Assembly (NCBI GenBank): GCA_018222605.1
Contig: JAAEZZ010000004.1
Location: 1 to 64,000 of the forward strand
Direction of reading: 5' to 3'
Length of the DNA stretch: 64,000 nt
DNA from: Alphaproteobacteria bacterium
GTDB lineage: Bacteria; Pseudomonadota; Alphaproteobacteria; Caulobacterales; Hyphomonadaceae
In this document: piece by piece, positions 17,416-24,971 of the stretch
Numbering within the stretch: position 1 is the stretch's first letter
Layout: each line of letters starts with the position of its first letter
Program-made: the position numbers and the translations under genes
The notes under the pieces: model-generated
Databases searched by the model: none
Told to the model about the DNA's origin: nothing
The model's input: only the letters and a program-made list of their open reading frames with translations

Positions 17416-19509
17416 ATGAAACGCACCCTTCTGACCGGCGCGGGCCTCATCGCCCTCGCCCTGCCCGGCCTTGCCGCCCACGCCCAGACAGACGACACCG
17501 CGCCTGCCCTGCAGGATGTCATCATCGTCACCGGCCAGCCTCTGACCACATCGACAGACAGCGCCATCGCGCCGGAAGCCGCGCCGCTGACCGGCATGGA
17601 CATCACCCATCTCACCGCCCGCACGCCCGGCGCCGCCCGCATCGGCAATGGCGAACTGTCCGGCCAGGTCCAGTATCGCGGCTTGTTTGGAGAGCGGATG
17701 AATCTGCGCCTGGATGGCCAGCGCATTGCCTCCGGCGGTCCGAATCTGATGGACCCGGCCTTCCACTATGCGCCCACGCCCCTGATCGCGTCCGTCGTCA
17801 TTGATCGCGGCGTCAGCCCGGTTTCGGCGGGCCCCGGTCTCGGCGGCGGCGTCAATGCCGTCTTCAAGAAGGTGGACTTCTCCAGCAGTGCGACGCCCAC
17901 GCTCGGCTATGATGTCTCCCTTGGCGCGCGCAGCGTGAATGACAGCTACGCCGCCGGCGGCGCCATCGGCGTCTCGACAGACACATGGCGCGCAAATTTG
18001 CTCGCCTCCTACGAGGAAGGTGGGGACACGGAGTATAAGGACGGCACGATTGGCGGCACCGAATTCGAGCGCGGCGTCTATGGCCTCTCCACCGGCCTGC
18101 GCACGGATCTCGGCACCTTCACGCTGGAAGGCCGCCGCCAGAATACCGGCTATAGCGGCAACCCGCCCTATGGCATGGACATCCGCTTCATGGACACAGA
18201 CTTTGCCCGCGCCGGATATGAAAATGAGTTCGGCGACGTGCGGGTCAAGGCCTCGGTCAGCTATGCCGATGTGTCCCACGCCATGAACAATTTTGACCTG
18301 CGCCCTTCGATGATGAAGCGCGAGGCCTTTGCCTATGCCACCACCAAGGCGGCGGATCTGTCGGCCACCTTCCCGGCGCTTGGCGGCTCGCTTCAGCTTG
18401 GCCTGGATGGCGCGTCAGAGCATCACAATGTCTATGTCGTGGACCCGGACAATCTGGACAATTATATGGGCTCCCTGCCTGACATCACGATTGACCGCTA
18501 TGGCAGCTTTGCCGAATGGACCGGTGATCTCGGCTATTTCGAGGGCGAACTGGGCCTGCGAATTGATCAGTATGATGCCAAAGCGGGCAAGGCCGTCATG
18601 GGCTCTGCCGTGATGATGGGGCCGGTCAAACTGGCCAATGCCTTCAACGCCTCCCCCCGCGACGGAGACGACACGACCGTGGACGCCTCCGCCCGCCTCT
18701 GGCGCGCCCTTTCCGATGACCTTACCTGGCGTGTCACGCTGGCCCGCAAGACCCGCGCGCCCAGCTATCTTGAGCGGTTCCAGTGGCTGCCCTCAGGTTC
18801 CAGCGCCGGGCTCGCCGATGGCAACATCTATCTGGGCGACCAGTCCCTCAAGCCGGAAGTCGCCTGGATCGCCGAGACCGGGTTCGACTATGTGACCCCA
18901 AAGGCCTATATTCGGCCCACGGTCTATATTCGCCATATTGATGATTTCATTCAGGGCACGCCCTTTGATGACACGCCCGGCGTGACGGACACTCCGGAAG
19001 AGATGATCGCCAGCATGAACGGCGCCCCCGCCCTGCTGCTGCGTTTCACCAATACCGAGGCGCGCCTCTATGGCTTTGACCTGGATGCCGGAATGGACCT
19101 GCCGGGGCCGCTGCGCGCCGATGCCGTTCTCTCCTATGTGCGCGGGGAGCGCCGCGATATTGACGACAATCTCTATCGCATCGCCCCGCCCAGCCTGACC
19201 GCGGGCCTCACCTGGGAAGGCAGCGTCTGGTCTGCCACCTTCGAGACCCGCGCCGTGGCAGAGCAGGATGACGTCTCCGCCACCAATCTGGAACAGGCGA
19301 CACCCGGCTATGTCACGCTCAGCCTGTATGGCGACTGGCAGGTGAAAGACGGCGTGCACCTGTCTGCCGGTGTCGAGAATCTGCTGGATCAGGTCACCCG
19401 CGATCACTTGTCCGGCTATAACCGCAATGCCGACAGTGACGTCGCCCTCGGCACCCGCCTGCCCGGCGCCGGCCGCGGCGCCTTCATCCGCCTCTCCTTC
19501 GTAGGCTGA
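17416..19509 (+). CDS. TonB-dependent outer-membrane receptor, copper-receptor type
   Basis: The product is 697 residues with signal peptide MKRTLLTGAGLIALALPG ending near AHAQ. The plug domain (about residues 30-150) contains LSGQVQYRGLFGERMNLRLD and GGPNLMDPAFHYAP, which match the OprC/NosA copper-receptor group, and the barrel ends with RLPGAGRGAFIRLSFVG, a group-typical C-terminus with a terminal aromatic pattern. The ATG at 17416 has AGAGGA at a good distance; an in-frame GTG at 17398 is less likely. It would take up a metal ion or chelate using TonB-ExbBD energy. The substrate assignment to copper comes from family resemblance and the DUF2946 neighbour only. Confidence 0.88.
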   Translation: MKRTLLTGAGLIALALPGLAAHAQTDDTAPALQDVIIVTGQPLTTSTDSAIAPEAAPLTGMDITHLTARTPGAARIGNGELSGQVQYRGLFGERMNLRLDGQRIASGGPNLMDPAFHYAPTPLIASVVIDRGVSPVSAGPGLGGGVNAVFKKVDFSSSATPTLGYDVSLGARSVNDSYAAGGAIGVSTDTWRANLLASYEEGGDTEYKDGTIGGTEFERGVYGLSTGLRTDLGTFTLEGRRQNTGYSGNPPYGMDIRFMDTDFARAGYENEFGDVRVKASVSYADVSHAMNNFDLRPSMMKREAFAYATTKAADLSATFPALGGSLQLGLDGASEHHNVYVVDPDNLDNYMGSLPDITIDRYGSFAEWTGDLGYFEGELGLRIDQYDAKAGKAVMGSAVMMGPVKLANAFNASPRDGDDTTVDASARLWRALSDDLTWRVTLARKTRAPSYLERFQWLPSGSSAGLADGNIYLGDQSLKPEVAWIAETGFDYVTPKAYIRPTVYIRHIDDFIQGTPFDDTPGVTDTPEEMIASMNGAPALLLRFTNTEARLYGFDLDAGMDLPGPLRADAVLSYVRGERRDIDDNLYRIAPPSLTAGLTWEGSVWSATFETRAVAEQDDVSATNLEQATPGYVTLSLYGDWQVKDGVHLSAGVENLLDQVTRDHLSGYNRNADSDVALGTRLPGAGRGAFIRLSFVG

Positions 19510-19521
19510 CGATCCCTCCGC

Positions 19522-19545
19522 CCTCCCCCGCCCGAGCGGGGGAGG
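19522..19545. repeat. REP-like palindrome downstream of the copper-type receptor
   Basis: CCTCCCCCGC (19522-19531) and GCGGGGGAGG (19536-19545) form a perfect 10-base stem on a 4-base loop, followed by GTGCCCGAAGGGCG. This resembles GC-rich dispersed intergenic palindromes of Caulobacterales-type genomes. There is no T-run, so it is not a classical terminator but could stabilise the 3' end of the receptor mRNA. Only one copy is evident in the window. Confidence 0.5.
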
Positions 19546-19619
19546 TGCCCGAAGGGCGCAGGTACCAAACCGTAGGCGGACTTTCCCTGCCTGCCCCCCT
19601 TCACCACACCCCCCAAACG

Positions 19620-19649
19620 AAAAAGCCCGGCGCATGGCTGCACCGGGCT
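19620..19649 (-). terminator. Intrinsic terminator of rplKA
   Basis: AGCCCGG (19624-19630) and CCGGGCT (19643-19649) form a 7-base stem. The A-run at 19620-19624 gives a U-run on the minus strand, 30 bases beyond the rplA stop. It shows that rplKA is a separate transcript from rplJL in this organism. A TT on the other side might allow some action on the receptor transcript as well. Confidence 0.8.
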
Positions 19650-19678
19650 TCATCTCTCTCTCGCTTTTCAGCGGGGCC

Positions 19679-20386
19679 TTATTGCGGGGCCTTCTGGCTG
19701 ACTTCAGCCGTATCGATCACAACGCCTGCGCCCATGGTGGACGACAGCGCGATCTTGCGGATGAACTGGCCTTTTGCGCCCGACGGACGGGCTTTGGACA
19801 GGGCGTCGAGGAACGCGTTGACGTTCTTCTCGATGTCGCCTTCAGAGAAGCTGGCCTTGCCGATGCCGGCGTGAATGATGCCGGCCTTCTCGACGCGGAA
19901 TTCGACAGAGCCGGATTTCGCATCCTTGACAGCCTGGGCCACGTTCGGCGTGACAGTGCCGACTTTCGGGTTCGGCATCAGGCCGCGCGGGCCCAGCACC
20001 TTACCCAGACGGCCGACAACGGCCATCATGTCCGGAGACGCGATGACGCGGTCGAAGTCCATGAAGCCGCCCTGGATTTTTTCCATCAGGTCTTCGGCGC
20101 CGACGAAATCGGCTCCGGCTTCCTTGGCTTCGTCAGCCTTGGCGTCTTTTGCGAAGACAGCGACGCGAACGTCTTTACCGGTGCCTGACGGCAGGTTGAC
20201 CACACCGCGGACCATCTGGTCAGCATATTTCGGGTCAACGCCGAGGTTCACGGCGATTTCGACGGTCTCGTCAAACTTGGCCTTGGCATTATCCTTCACC
20301 AGCTTCACAGCTTCGGTGATGGTGTAGGCCTTGTCCTTGTCGACGCTTTCACTGATTGCGCGTGCGCGCTTGCCTGGTTTCGCCAT
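19679..20386 (-). CDS. rplA: 50S ribosomal protein L1
   Basis: The product is 235 residues from [19 protein letters not shown], the standard length. L1 forms the mobile stalk at the ribosomal E site and represses its own operon in E. coli. The family core [20 protein letters not shown] is clear. The ATG at 20386 lies 4 bases after the rplK stop, indicating translational coupling; a longer in-frame reading to 20434 overlaps rplK and is rejected. Unlike the common order, rplJ does not follow: 6.3 kb of other genes intervene. Confidence 0.98.
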   Translation of the reverse strand: MAKPGKRARAISESVDKDKAYTITEAVKLVKDNAKAKFDETVEIAVNLGVDPKYADQMVRGVVNLPSGTGKDVRVAVFAKDAKADEAKEAGADFVGAEDLMEKIQGGFMDFDRVIASPDMMAVVGRLGKVLGPRGLMPNPKVGTVTPNVAQAVKDAKSGSVEFRVEKAGIIHAGIGKASFSEGDIEKNVNAFLDALSKARPSGAKGQFIRKIALSSTMGAGVVIDTAEVSQKAPQ

Positions 20387-20390
20387 GATC

Positions 20391-20837
20391 CTACTCCACC
20401 ACTTCGATGCCCATTGCGCGGGCAGAGCCGGCAATGATCTTGGACGCTGCGTCGAGGTCGTTGGCGTTCAGGTCTTCCATTTTCATTTCCGCGATTTCGC
20501 GAACCTGAGCCATGGTGACCTTGCCGACGATGTCATAGCCGGGCTTCTTGGCGCCGGAAGCAGGCTTCTTGCCGAGCTTCAGCTTGGCAGCCTTTTTCAG
20601 CAGCACAGTGGCCGGCGGAGACTTCACGACGAAGGTGAAGGATTTGTCCTGATAGTAGGAGATCACGACGGGAACCGGCAGACCGGGCTCCATGCCCTGG
20701 GTCTTGGCGTTGAACGCCTTACAGAATTCCATGATGTTGATTCCGCGCTGACCGAGCGCCGGGCCGACGGGCGGCGACGGGTTGGCTTGGCCGGCAGGAA
20801 TCTGGAGCTTCAAATGCCCCAGCAGTTTCTTAGCCAT
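20391..20837 (-). CDS. rplK: 50S ribosomal protein L11
   Basis: L11 is part of the GTPase-associated centre and is needed for RelA activation and for thiostrepton sensitivity. The 148-residue product starts [21 protein letters not shown] and has [20 protein letters not shown], all canonical. GAGAGGACACT precedes the ATG. Downstream rplA is coupled to it. secE and nusG, common upstream neighbours, are not present here; cspA lies upstream instead. Confidence 0.98.
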   Translation of the reverse strand: MAKKLLGHLKLQIPAGQANPSPPVGPALGQRGINIMEFCKAFNAKTQGMEPGLPVPVVISYYQDKSFTFVVKSPPATVLLKKAAKLKLGKKPASGAKKPGYDIVGKVTMAQVREIAEMKMEDLNANDLDAASKIIAGSARAMGIEVVE

Positions 20838-20942
20838 AGTGTCCTCTCGAACGTTTCAGATGGGGCGGTGGTCTTTCGATCCGCCCGGTTACTTTGGAGG
20901 CCCGTGGTCTGGCCGGGCTAACAGCCTCCCACGGAAGCGGGG

Positions 20943-20971
20943 CATATGAAGCAGAAACCCCCATGGGTCAA
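20943..20971 (-). promoter_or_regulatory. Candidate rplK promoter
   Basis: On the minus strand TTGACC (complement of 20966-20971) is followed after exactly 17 bases by CATATG (20943-20948), about 105 bases upstream of rplK. The -35 box and spacing are good; the -10 box matches the consensus at three central positions. Confidence 0.5.
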
Positions 20972-21051
20972 GGGGATGCGGGCACAATCCCCAAGCCCGC
21001 GCCCATGCTTCGACGTCGCTTGAGCCATGAGCGCTTCTCTAGCGCGGACTT

Positions 21052-21073
21052 ATCCTGAGCGAAGTCGAAGGAT
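21052..21073. repeat. Dispersed palindromic repeat ATCCTGAGC...GAAGGAT
   Basis: The 22-base element between rplK and cspA begins ATCCTGAGC, continues GAAGTC and ends GAAGGAT. It is the same as a short palindromic motif that recurs in intergenic DNA of many GC-rich bacteria. Only one copy is evident in this window, so its repeat status here rests on prior knowledge. The rest of 20838-21128 has the rplK promoter candidate and no supported gene. Confidence 0.45.
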
Positions 21074-21128
21074 GAAGCAGCAGAGAGCCAAAGCCCGTCC
21101 ATCCAAGCGCAAATCACCCCAAAACGGA

Positions 21129-21160
21129 AAAAGGCCGCCTCCTTGCGGGGACGGCCTTTT
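21129..21160 (-). terminator. Intrinsic terminator of cspA
   Basis: AAAAGGCCG (21129-21137) and CGGCCTTTT (21152-21160) form a 9-base perfect stem, and the loop can extend it. On the minus strand the stem ends in a U-run 23 bases after the cspA stop. It is symmetrical and could work in both directions. Confidence 0.9.
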
Positions 21161-21182
21161 CCTAACCTGTAATCCCGAAGGA

Positions 21183-21392
21183 CTAGTCAGCCTGGATCGT
21201 GTCGACGGCGGTCTTGCCGTTACGCGGGTCCTTGGCGGTCGTGTAGGAGACCTTCTGGCCTTCGGACAGCGCGTGCATGCCGGCGCGCTCAAGCGCCGTT
21301 GCGTGCACGAACACGTCGGTGCCGCCATCATTAGGGGCGATAAAGCCGAAGCCTTTTTGGTCGTTGTAGAATTTTACGGTGCCACTTGTCAT
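21183..21392 (-). CDS. Cold-shock protein, CspA family
   Basis: The 69-residue product is a single cold-shock (OB-fold) domain. It begins MTSGTVKFYNDQKGFGFI, carrying the RNP-1 motif KGFGFI, and continues with DVFVHATAL, the RNP-2 motif. Such proteins bind single-stranded RNA and DNA and melt mRNA structure. I start at the ATG at 21392, which has AGGAG upstream and gives the family length; a longer reading to 21557 is non-homologous. The 150 or more bases of A/T-richer 5' sequence may form a cold-responsive leader, as known for other csp genes. Confidence 0.96.
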   Translation of the reverse strand: MTSGTVKFYNDQKGFGFIAPNDGGTDVFVHATALERAGMHALSEGQKVSYTTAKDPRNGKTAVDTIQAD

Positions 21393-21633
21393 GAAACACT
21401 CCTGTATAAAGATGCGGTCCTGCAACATGCGGGTCCGCGTGAATTCGAGTTTTGTATGGGAGTTTCTGAAATGAGCGGCAGAGTGAGACTCTGACAGTCT
21501 AGGCCTGATCGTCCGGCTAAAAGTCGAATGCCCTAGATAGAGGTGCTTTGTGTCCAAACAAGGGCAGCGCCGCTTTTATATTTTCGCGGGCTCGGCCTGC
21601 GCCCCCCCCTTCCCGGCCCAGAAATCACGAAAA

Positions 21634-21664
21634 AGCCCGGCCGCATCACGCGCGCCGGGCTGTT
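21634..21664 (-). terminator. Terminator after the M48 lipoprotein gene
   Basis: AGCCCGGC (21634-21641) and GCCGGGCT (21654-21661) form a perfect 8-base stem with A/T runs outside both arms. It is 27 bases past the stop of the minus-strand M48 gene and also separates it from the cspA promoter region. Confidence 0.85.
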
Positions 21665-21687
21665 TTGTCTTCGCGCTGTTGCAGCCG

Positions 21688-22539
21688 CTACATCAGGGCA
21701 TAGCCCTTGGCATTGATATAGGTGCGCAGTTCCTGCGCGCGGCGGACAGGGTCCGGGTGCGTGGACATGAATTCCGGCGGGCGCTGCCCCTTGGAATTGG
21801 CATCCATCAGCTCCCAAAGCCGCACGGACTGGGTCACGTCATAGCCGGCATTGTGCATGTAATCGACGCCGAGGCGGTCAGCTTCCAGCTCATGCCGGCG
21901 GCTATAGGGCAGCACGACGCCGAACTGCATGGCCGCGCCGCCGAGGGCGGCAATGGCCGAGCCATACTGGCTGAGTTGTTCGGATTCCGCGATGGCGATC
22001 TGCCCGGCCATCAGGCCAACCTGGCTGGCGGTGGAAACAGACAGGCGCTCTGCCGCGTGACGGCCCACAACGTGGCCGGTCTCGTGGCCCAGCACGGAGG
22101 AGAGCTGGTCATCATTCTCGGTCAGTTCGGTGATGCCGCGATAGACGCCTACCCGGTTGCCCGGCATGACGAAGGCGTTGACGTCATCGGTGTCGAACAC
22201 AGCGACATCCCAATTGGCGTTCGGGTCAATATGGCCAGCCTTTACCGCACCATTGGAAGTGCGGTCCCACACGCTGAGCACGCGGTTCTTCAGGCGGGAG
22301 TTTGAGACGACCGGCGTCTGCGCCTTCATGTCGGTCCACGCGCTGGCGGCCATGCTGGCGACTTCCGCATCCCCGAACAGGATCAGCTGATTGGAGCCCG
22401 TCGCCGGATTGGTCGTGCAGCTGGAGATGAACGGGAAGACCGTTCCGGCCGCCATGCCCGTGATCAGCGCCCGCCGCGACAGGCGCACCTTGGGCGCGCC
22501 TGCGAGCGCCTCACCATCAAATTCGACCAAGTCTGCCAT
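21688..22539 (-). CDS. M48-family zinc metalloprotease, lipoprotein type
   Basis: The 283-residue product carries the zinc-binding HEXXH motif as LGHETGHVVGRH near residue 151 and the downstream third ligand region RRHELEADRLGVDYM near residue 216. The N-terminus has twin arginines (SRRALITGMAAG) and a lipobox-like FISSC, so it may be exported through Tat and lipidated. M48 proteins of this size (BepA/LoiP-like) work in outer-membrane quality control. A ribosome binding site GGGAG lies before the ATG. A second M48 gene occurs at 48867-49850. Confidence 0.92.
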   Translation of the reverse strand: MADLVEFDGEALAGAPKVRLSRRALITGMAAGTVFPFISSCTTNPATGSNQLILFGDAEVASMAASAWTDMKAQTPVVSNSRLKNRVLSVWDRTSNGAVKAGHIDPNANWDVAVFDTDDVNAFVMPGNRVGVYRGITELTENDDQLSSVLGHETGHVVGRHAAERLSVSTASQVGLMAGQIAIAESEQLSQYGSAIAALGGAAMQFGVVLPYSRRHELEADRLGVDYMHNAGYDVTQSVRLWELMDANSKGQRPPEFMSTHPDPVRRAQELRTYINAKGYALM

Positions 22540-22712
22540 CTCAAATCTCCCTTGTGCCTCGAGCGGGAGCGTAACGCGCCCCCCTCAAAAAGCAATCGCA
22601 CCAGCGTCCGATCTGTTCCGAACGTGCCTGTTCCTGCATGAATTTTTTCTGAACGGCCAGAGACCGGCCAAAGCCGCTCGGGCGCGCGCAGCGCCAAAGG
22701 GACCGCCGTGGA

Positions 22713-24971
22713 TCAGGCGTCTTCCTCGGCCATGTCTCCGGCCAGGATGGCGGCCTGCTCGACCCAGCCTTCGCGCACGATGCGGCCGGAGAAGTTCAGC
22801 TCGCGGTCCACCCAGGCGATATTGTCCGGCGTCCAGGCGGCAATCTGTTCATAGTGCCAGATGCCCATGCCGTTCAGCAATTCCTGGATCTTGGGGCCGA
22901 TGCCGCCAATCACGGTGAGGTCATCGGCATGACCGGCCACCGGCTTGTCGAGCGCGCTCGGCGCGATGCCGACCGGGGCGTCATCCTCGAAATCGCCGTC
23001 TTCAGAATCGTCTTCTTCAAAGTCGCCTTCGTCTAAGTCGGACTCCTCTTCGGCCTCGGCGTAGACGTCTTCGTCTTGCTCGTCGCCTACCTCGTCACTG
23101 TCGTCTTCGGCGTAGAGGTCTTCCCCCTCTTCCTCATCGGACAGTTCCTCTGACTCATCGTCTTCGTCGTCTAGCGCATCATCGGCGTCGAGGTCGGACT
23201 CATCATCCTCGTCCTCATCATCATACTCGGACTCGTCGTCTTCATCTTCGTCGAAGTCTTCATCTTCGTCTTCCTCGTCGAAGTCTTCGTCCTCTTCCTC
23301 GTAATCATCCTCGTCATCTTCCTCGTCATAGGAAGACTCATCATCATCTTCTTCGTCGTCGTCGGACTCATAGTCCTCATCGTCGTCAGACTCGTCCTCA
23401 TCCTCATAGGACTCGTCATCCTCGTCGAAGTCTTCATCCTCTTCGGCGTCGTCATAATCCTCGTCATCATCGGAGTCCTCGTCATAGGCCTCCTCATCGT
23501 CCTGGTCTTCTTCCGCCTCGGTCTCTTCAACCTCAGCATCATCGTCCAGTTCGTCTTCGGATTCTGCGTCGTATTCCTCAGCCGCGTCGTCGTCTGCTTC
23601 GTCCTCATCATCGAGTTCGAGCGCCGCCAGAATGGCGCGGCTGGCCTCTTCGCTGGAAGCAAGCGGGGTCTCGTCATCTTCCGGCTCGTCTGCCGTGTCG
23701 GACGACTCGTCCTCTTCCTCGCCAGAGACCTCTTCCCCGGCGTCGGTACCGACCGTGTCCTCATAGACATCGGCGACGGTCATATAGTCTTCTTCAGATT
23801 CAGATGCGGGCGTGTCCTCTTCCGGCTCTGCCTCATCGGCCGCGTCGTCTTCGAGATCCACCTCTTCCAGATCCGCCATGTCCTGATCGGCCGTGTCGGC
23901 TTCAGCCTCTTCGGCGGGCAGCTCTTCCTCTGCAGGCGTAACCTCCTCCAGTGCGCCAAAGGCCGGGGCGATCGCGACCGGCGGTTCTTCGTCTGAGACG
24001 GGTTCATCGCCCTGGAAGCTAAAATTCGGCCTTTCCTCCGGCATGGCCTCTGCCGGGAGGGTCTCCACAGGCTCTTCCTCGGCCTCAACAGTGGCAGCGG
24101 TCTCAGCTTCCACCTCCTCCCGCGCGTCGCCCTCGAAATAGGCGAGACGGCCTTCCAGAAAGCGGTTGCGCCAGCGCAGGCGGGCCAGTTCTTCCTCGAT
24201 TTCGCCCTCGCGCGGCGTATGGGCTGACGCAGCCGGGGCTGGCGTCTCAGCGGGCTGGGCCGCCGCTTCGGATTTGGCCGCTTCCGCTGCCTCAAGCGCC
24301 TGTTTCGCTTCGCTCTCAGCCTTGATCAATTGCTCTTCCAGCGCCTCGACGCGCTGGCGCAGGAAGCCGACCTGCCATTCTTCCTTGGCGGCCTCAGCGC
24401 CCGCTTCCGGCGCGGCGTCTGCGGCAAGGCCCACTTCGGTCGGGTCAGCGTCCGCGCCGCTCATCAGCGCGGCTTGCGGAGCCTCCTGCACGGCCGGGGC
24501 CGCTGCAACGCCTTGCTCGATCAGGCCTTCCAGATGACGCACGCGGCTTTCCAGATGGCGGTTGCGCCAGACCAGCGCCGGGGCCGGATCAGAGGCGACC
24601 GCCTCACTCATCGAGCGCGGCGCAAGCGAAGCCGCCGCCTTTGCGGGCTCCGGACGGTCTTTCAGATCTTCGAGTTGTTTCTTGGCGCGTTCCAGCTCAT
24701 TCGCCAGACGGCTGATCTTCACTTCGCGCTCGGCCAGCTCTTCGCGGACATTAACCTCACCGCCGCCAATCGGCTTGCCCCGCTGGGCGGCATAGAGGCG
24801 TTCAATCTCGTCCTTGGCCTGCTCCAGCTCGGTCATCGTGATATCGCGCTCGACGGTCGCGCGGCGCATTTTGCCCACCAGCAGCATGCCGCGAATGGAC
24901 CAGCCCAGAAGCAGACCGAACACGGCGGCGCCTGCCAGCGCTGCCCAGATATGTGCCAAAAGCCACGCCAT
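22713..24971 (-). CDS. Membrane-anchored polyacidic protein with C-terminal helix-hairpin-helix domain
   Basis: The 752-residue product has an N-terminal membrane segment (about residues 2-30), then coiled-coil-like Glu/Lys/Ala stretches (about 35-260), then a run of almost only Asp and Glu with Ser/Tyr (about 450-660). It ends with a helix-hairpin-helix domain from about 672: DDLTVIGGIGPKIQELLNGM, then HYEQIAAWTPDNIAWVDREL. The same end domain occurs in several alphaproteobacterial proteins, for example as extensions of NuoE and L21. No catalytic motif is visible. Its ATG overlaps the stop of the upstream BON/OmpA gene by one base (TGATG), so the two are translationally coupled. An in-frame GTG at 24974 is an alternative start. 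Function unknown; an envelope scaffold is a guess. Confidence 0.88.
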   Translation of the reverse strand: MAWLLAHIWAALAGAAVFGLLLGWSIRGMLLVGKMRRATVERDITMTELEQAKDEIERLYAAQRGKPIGGGEVNVREELAEREVKISRLANELERAKKQLEDLKDRPEPAKAAASLAPRSMSEAVASDPAPALVWRNRHLESRVRHLEGLIEQGVAAAPAVQEAPQAALMSGADADPTEVGLAADAAPEAGAEAAKEEWQVGFLRQRVEALEEQLIKAESEAKQALEAAEAAKSEAAAQPAETPAPAASAHTPREGEIEEELARLRWRNRFLEGRLAYFEGDAREEVEAETAATVEAEEEPVETLPAEAMPEERPNFSFQGDEPVSDEEPPVAIAPAFGALEEVTPAEEELPAEEAEADTADQDMADLEEVDLEDDAADEAEPEEDTPASESEEDYMTVADVYEDTVGTDAGEEVSGEEEDESSDTADEPEDDETPLASSEEASRAILAALELDDEDEADDDAAEEYDAESEDELDDDAEVEETEAEEDQDDEEAYDEDSDDDEDYDDAEEDEDFDEDDESYEDEDESDDDEDYESDDDEEDDDESSYDEEDDEDDYEEEDEDFDEEDEDEDFDEDEDDESEYDDEDEDDESDLDADDALDDEDDESEELSDEEEGEDLYAEDDSDEVGDEQDEDVYAEAEEESDLDEGDFEEDDSEDGDFEDDAPVGIAPSALDKPVAGHADDLTVIGGIGPKIQELLNGMGIWHYEQIAAWTPDNIAWVDRELNFSGRIVREGWVEQAAILAGDMAEEDA

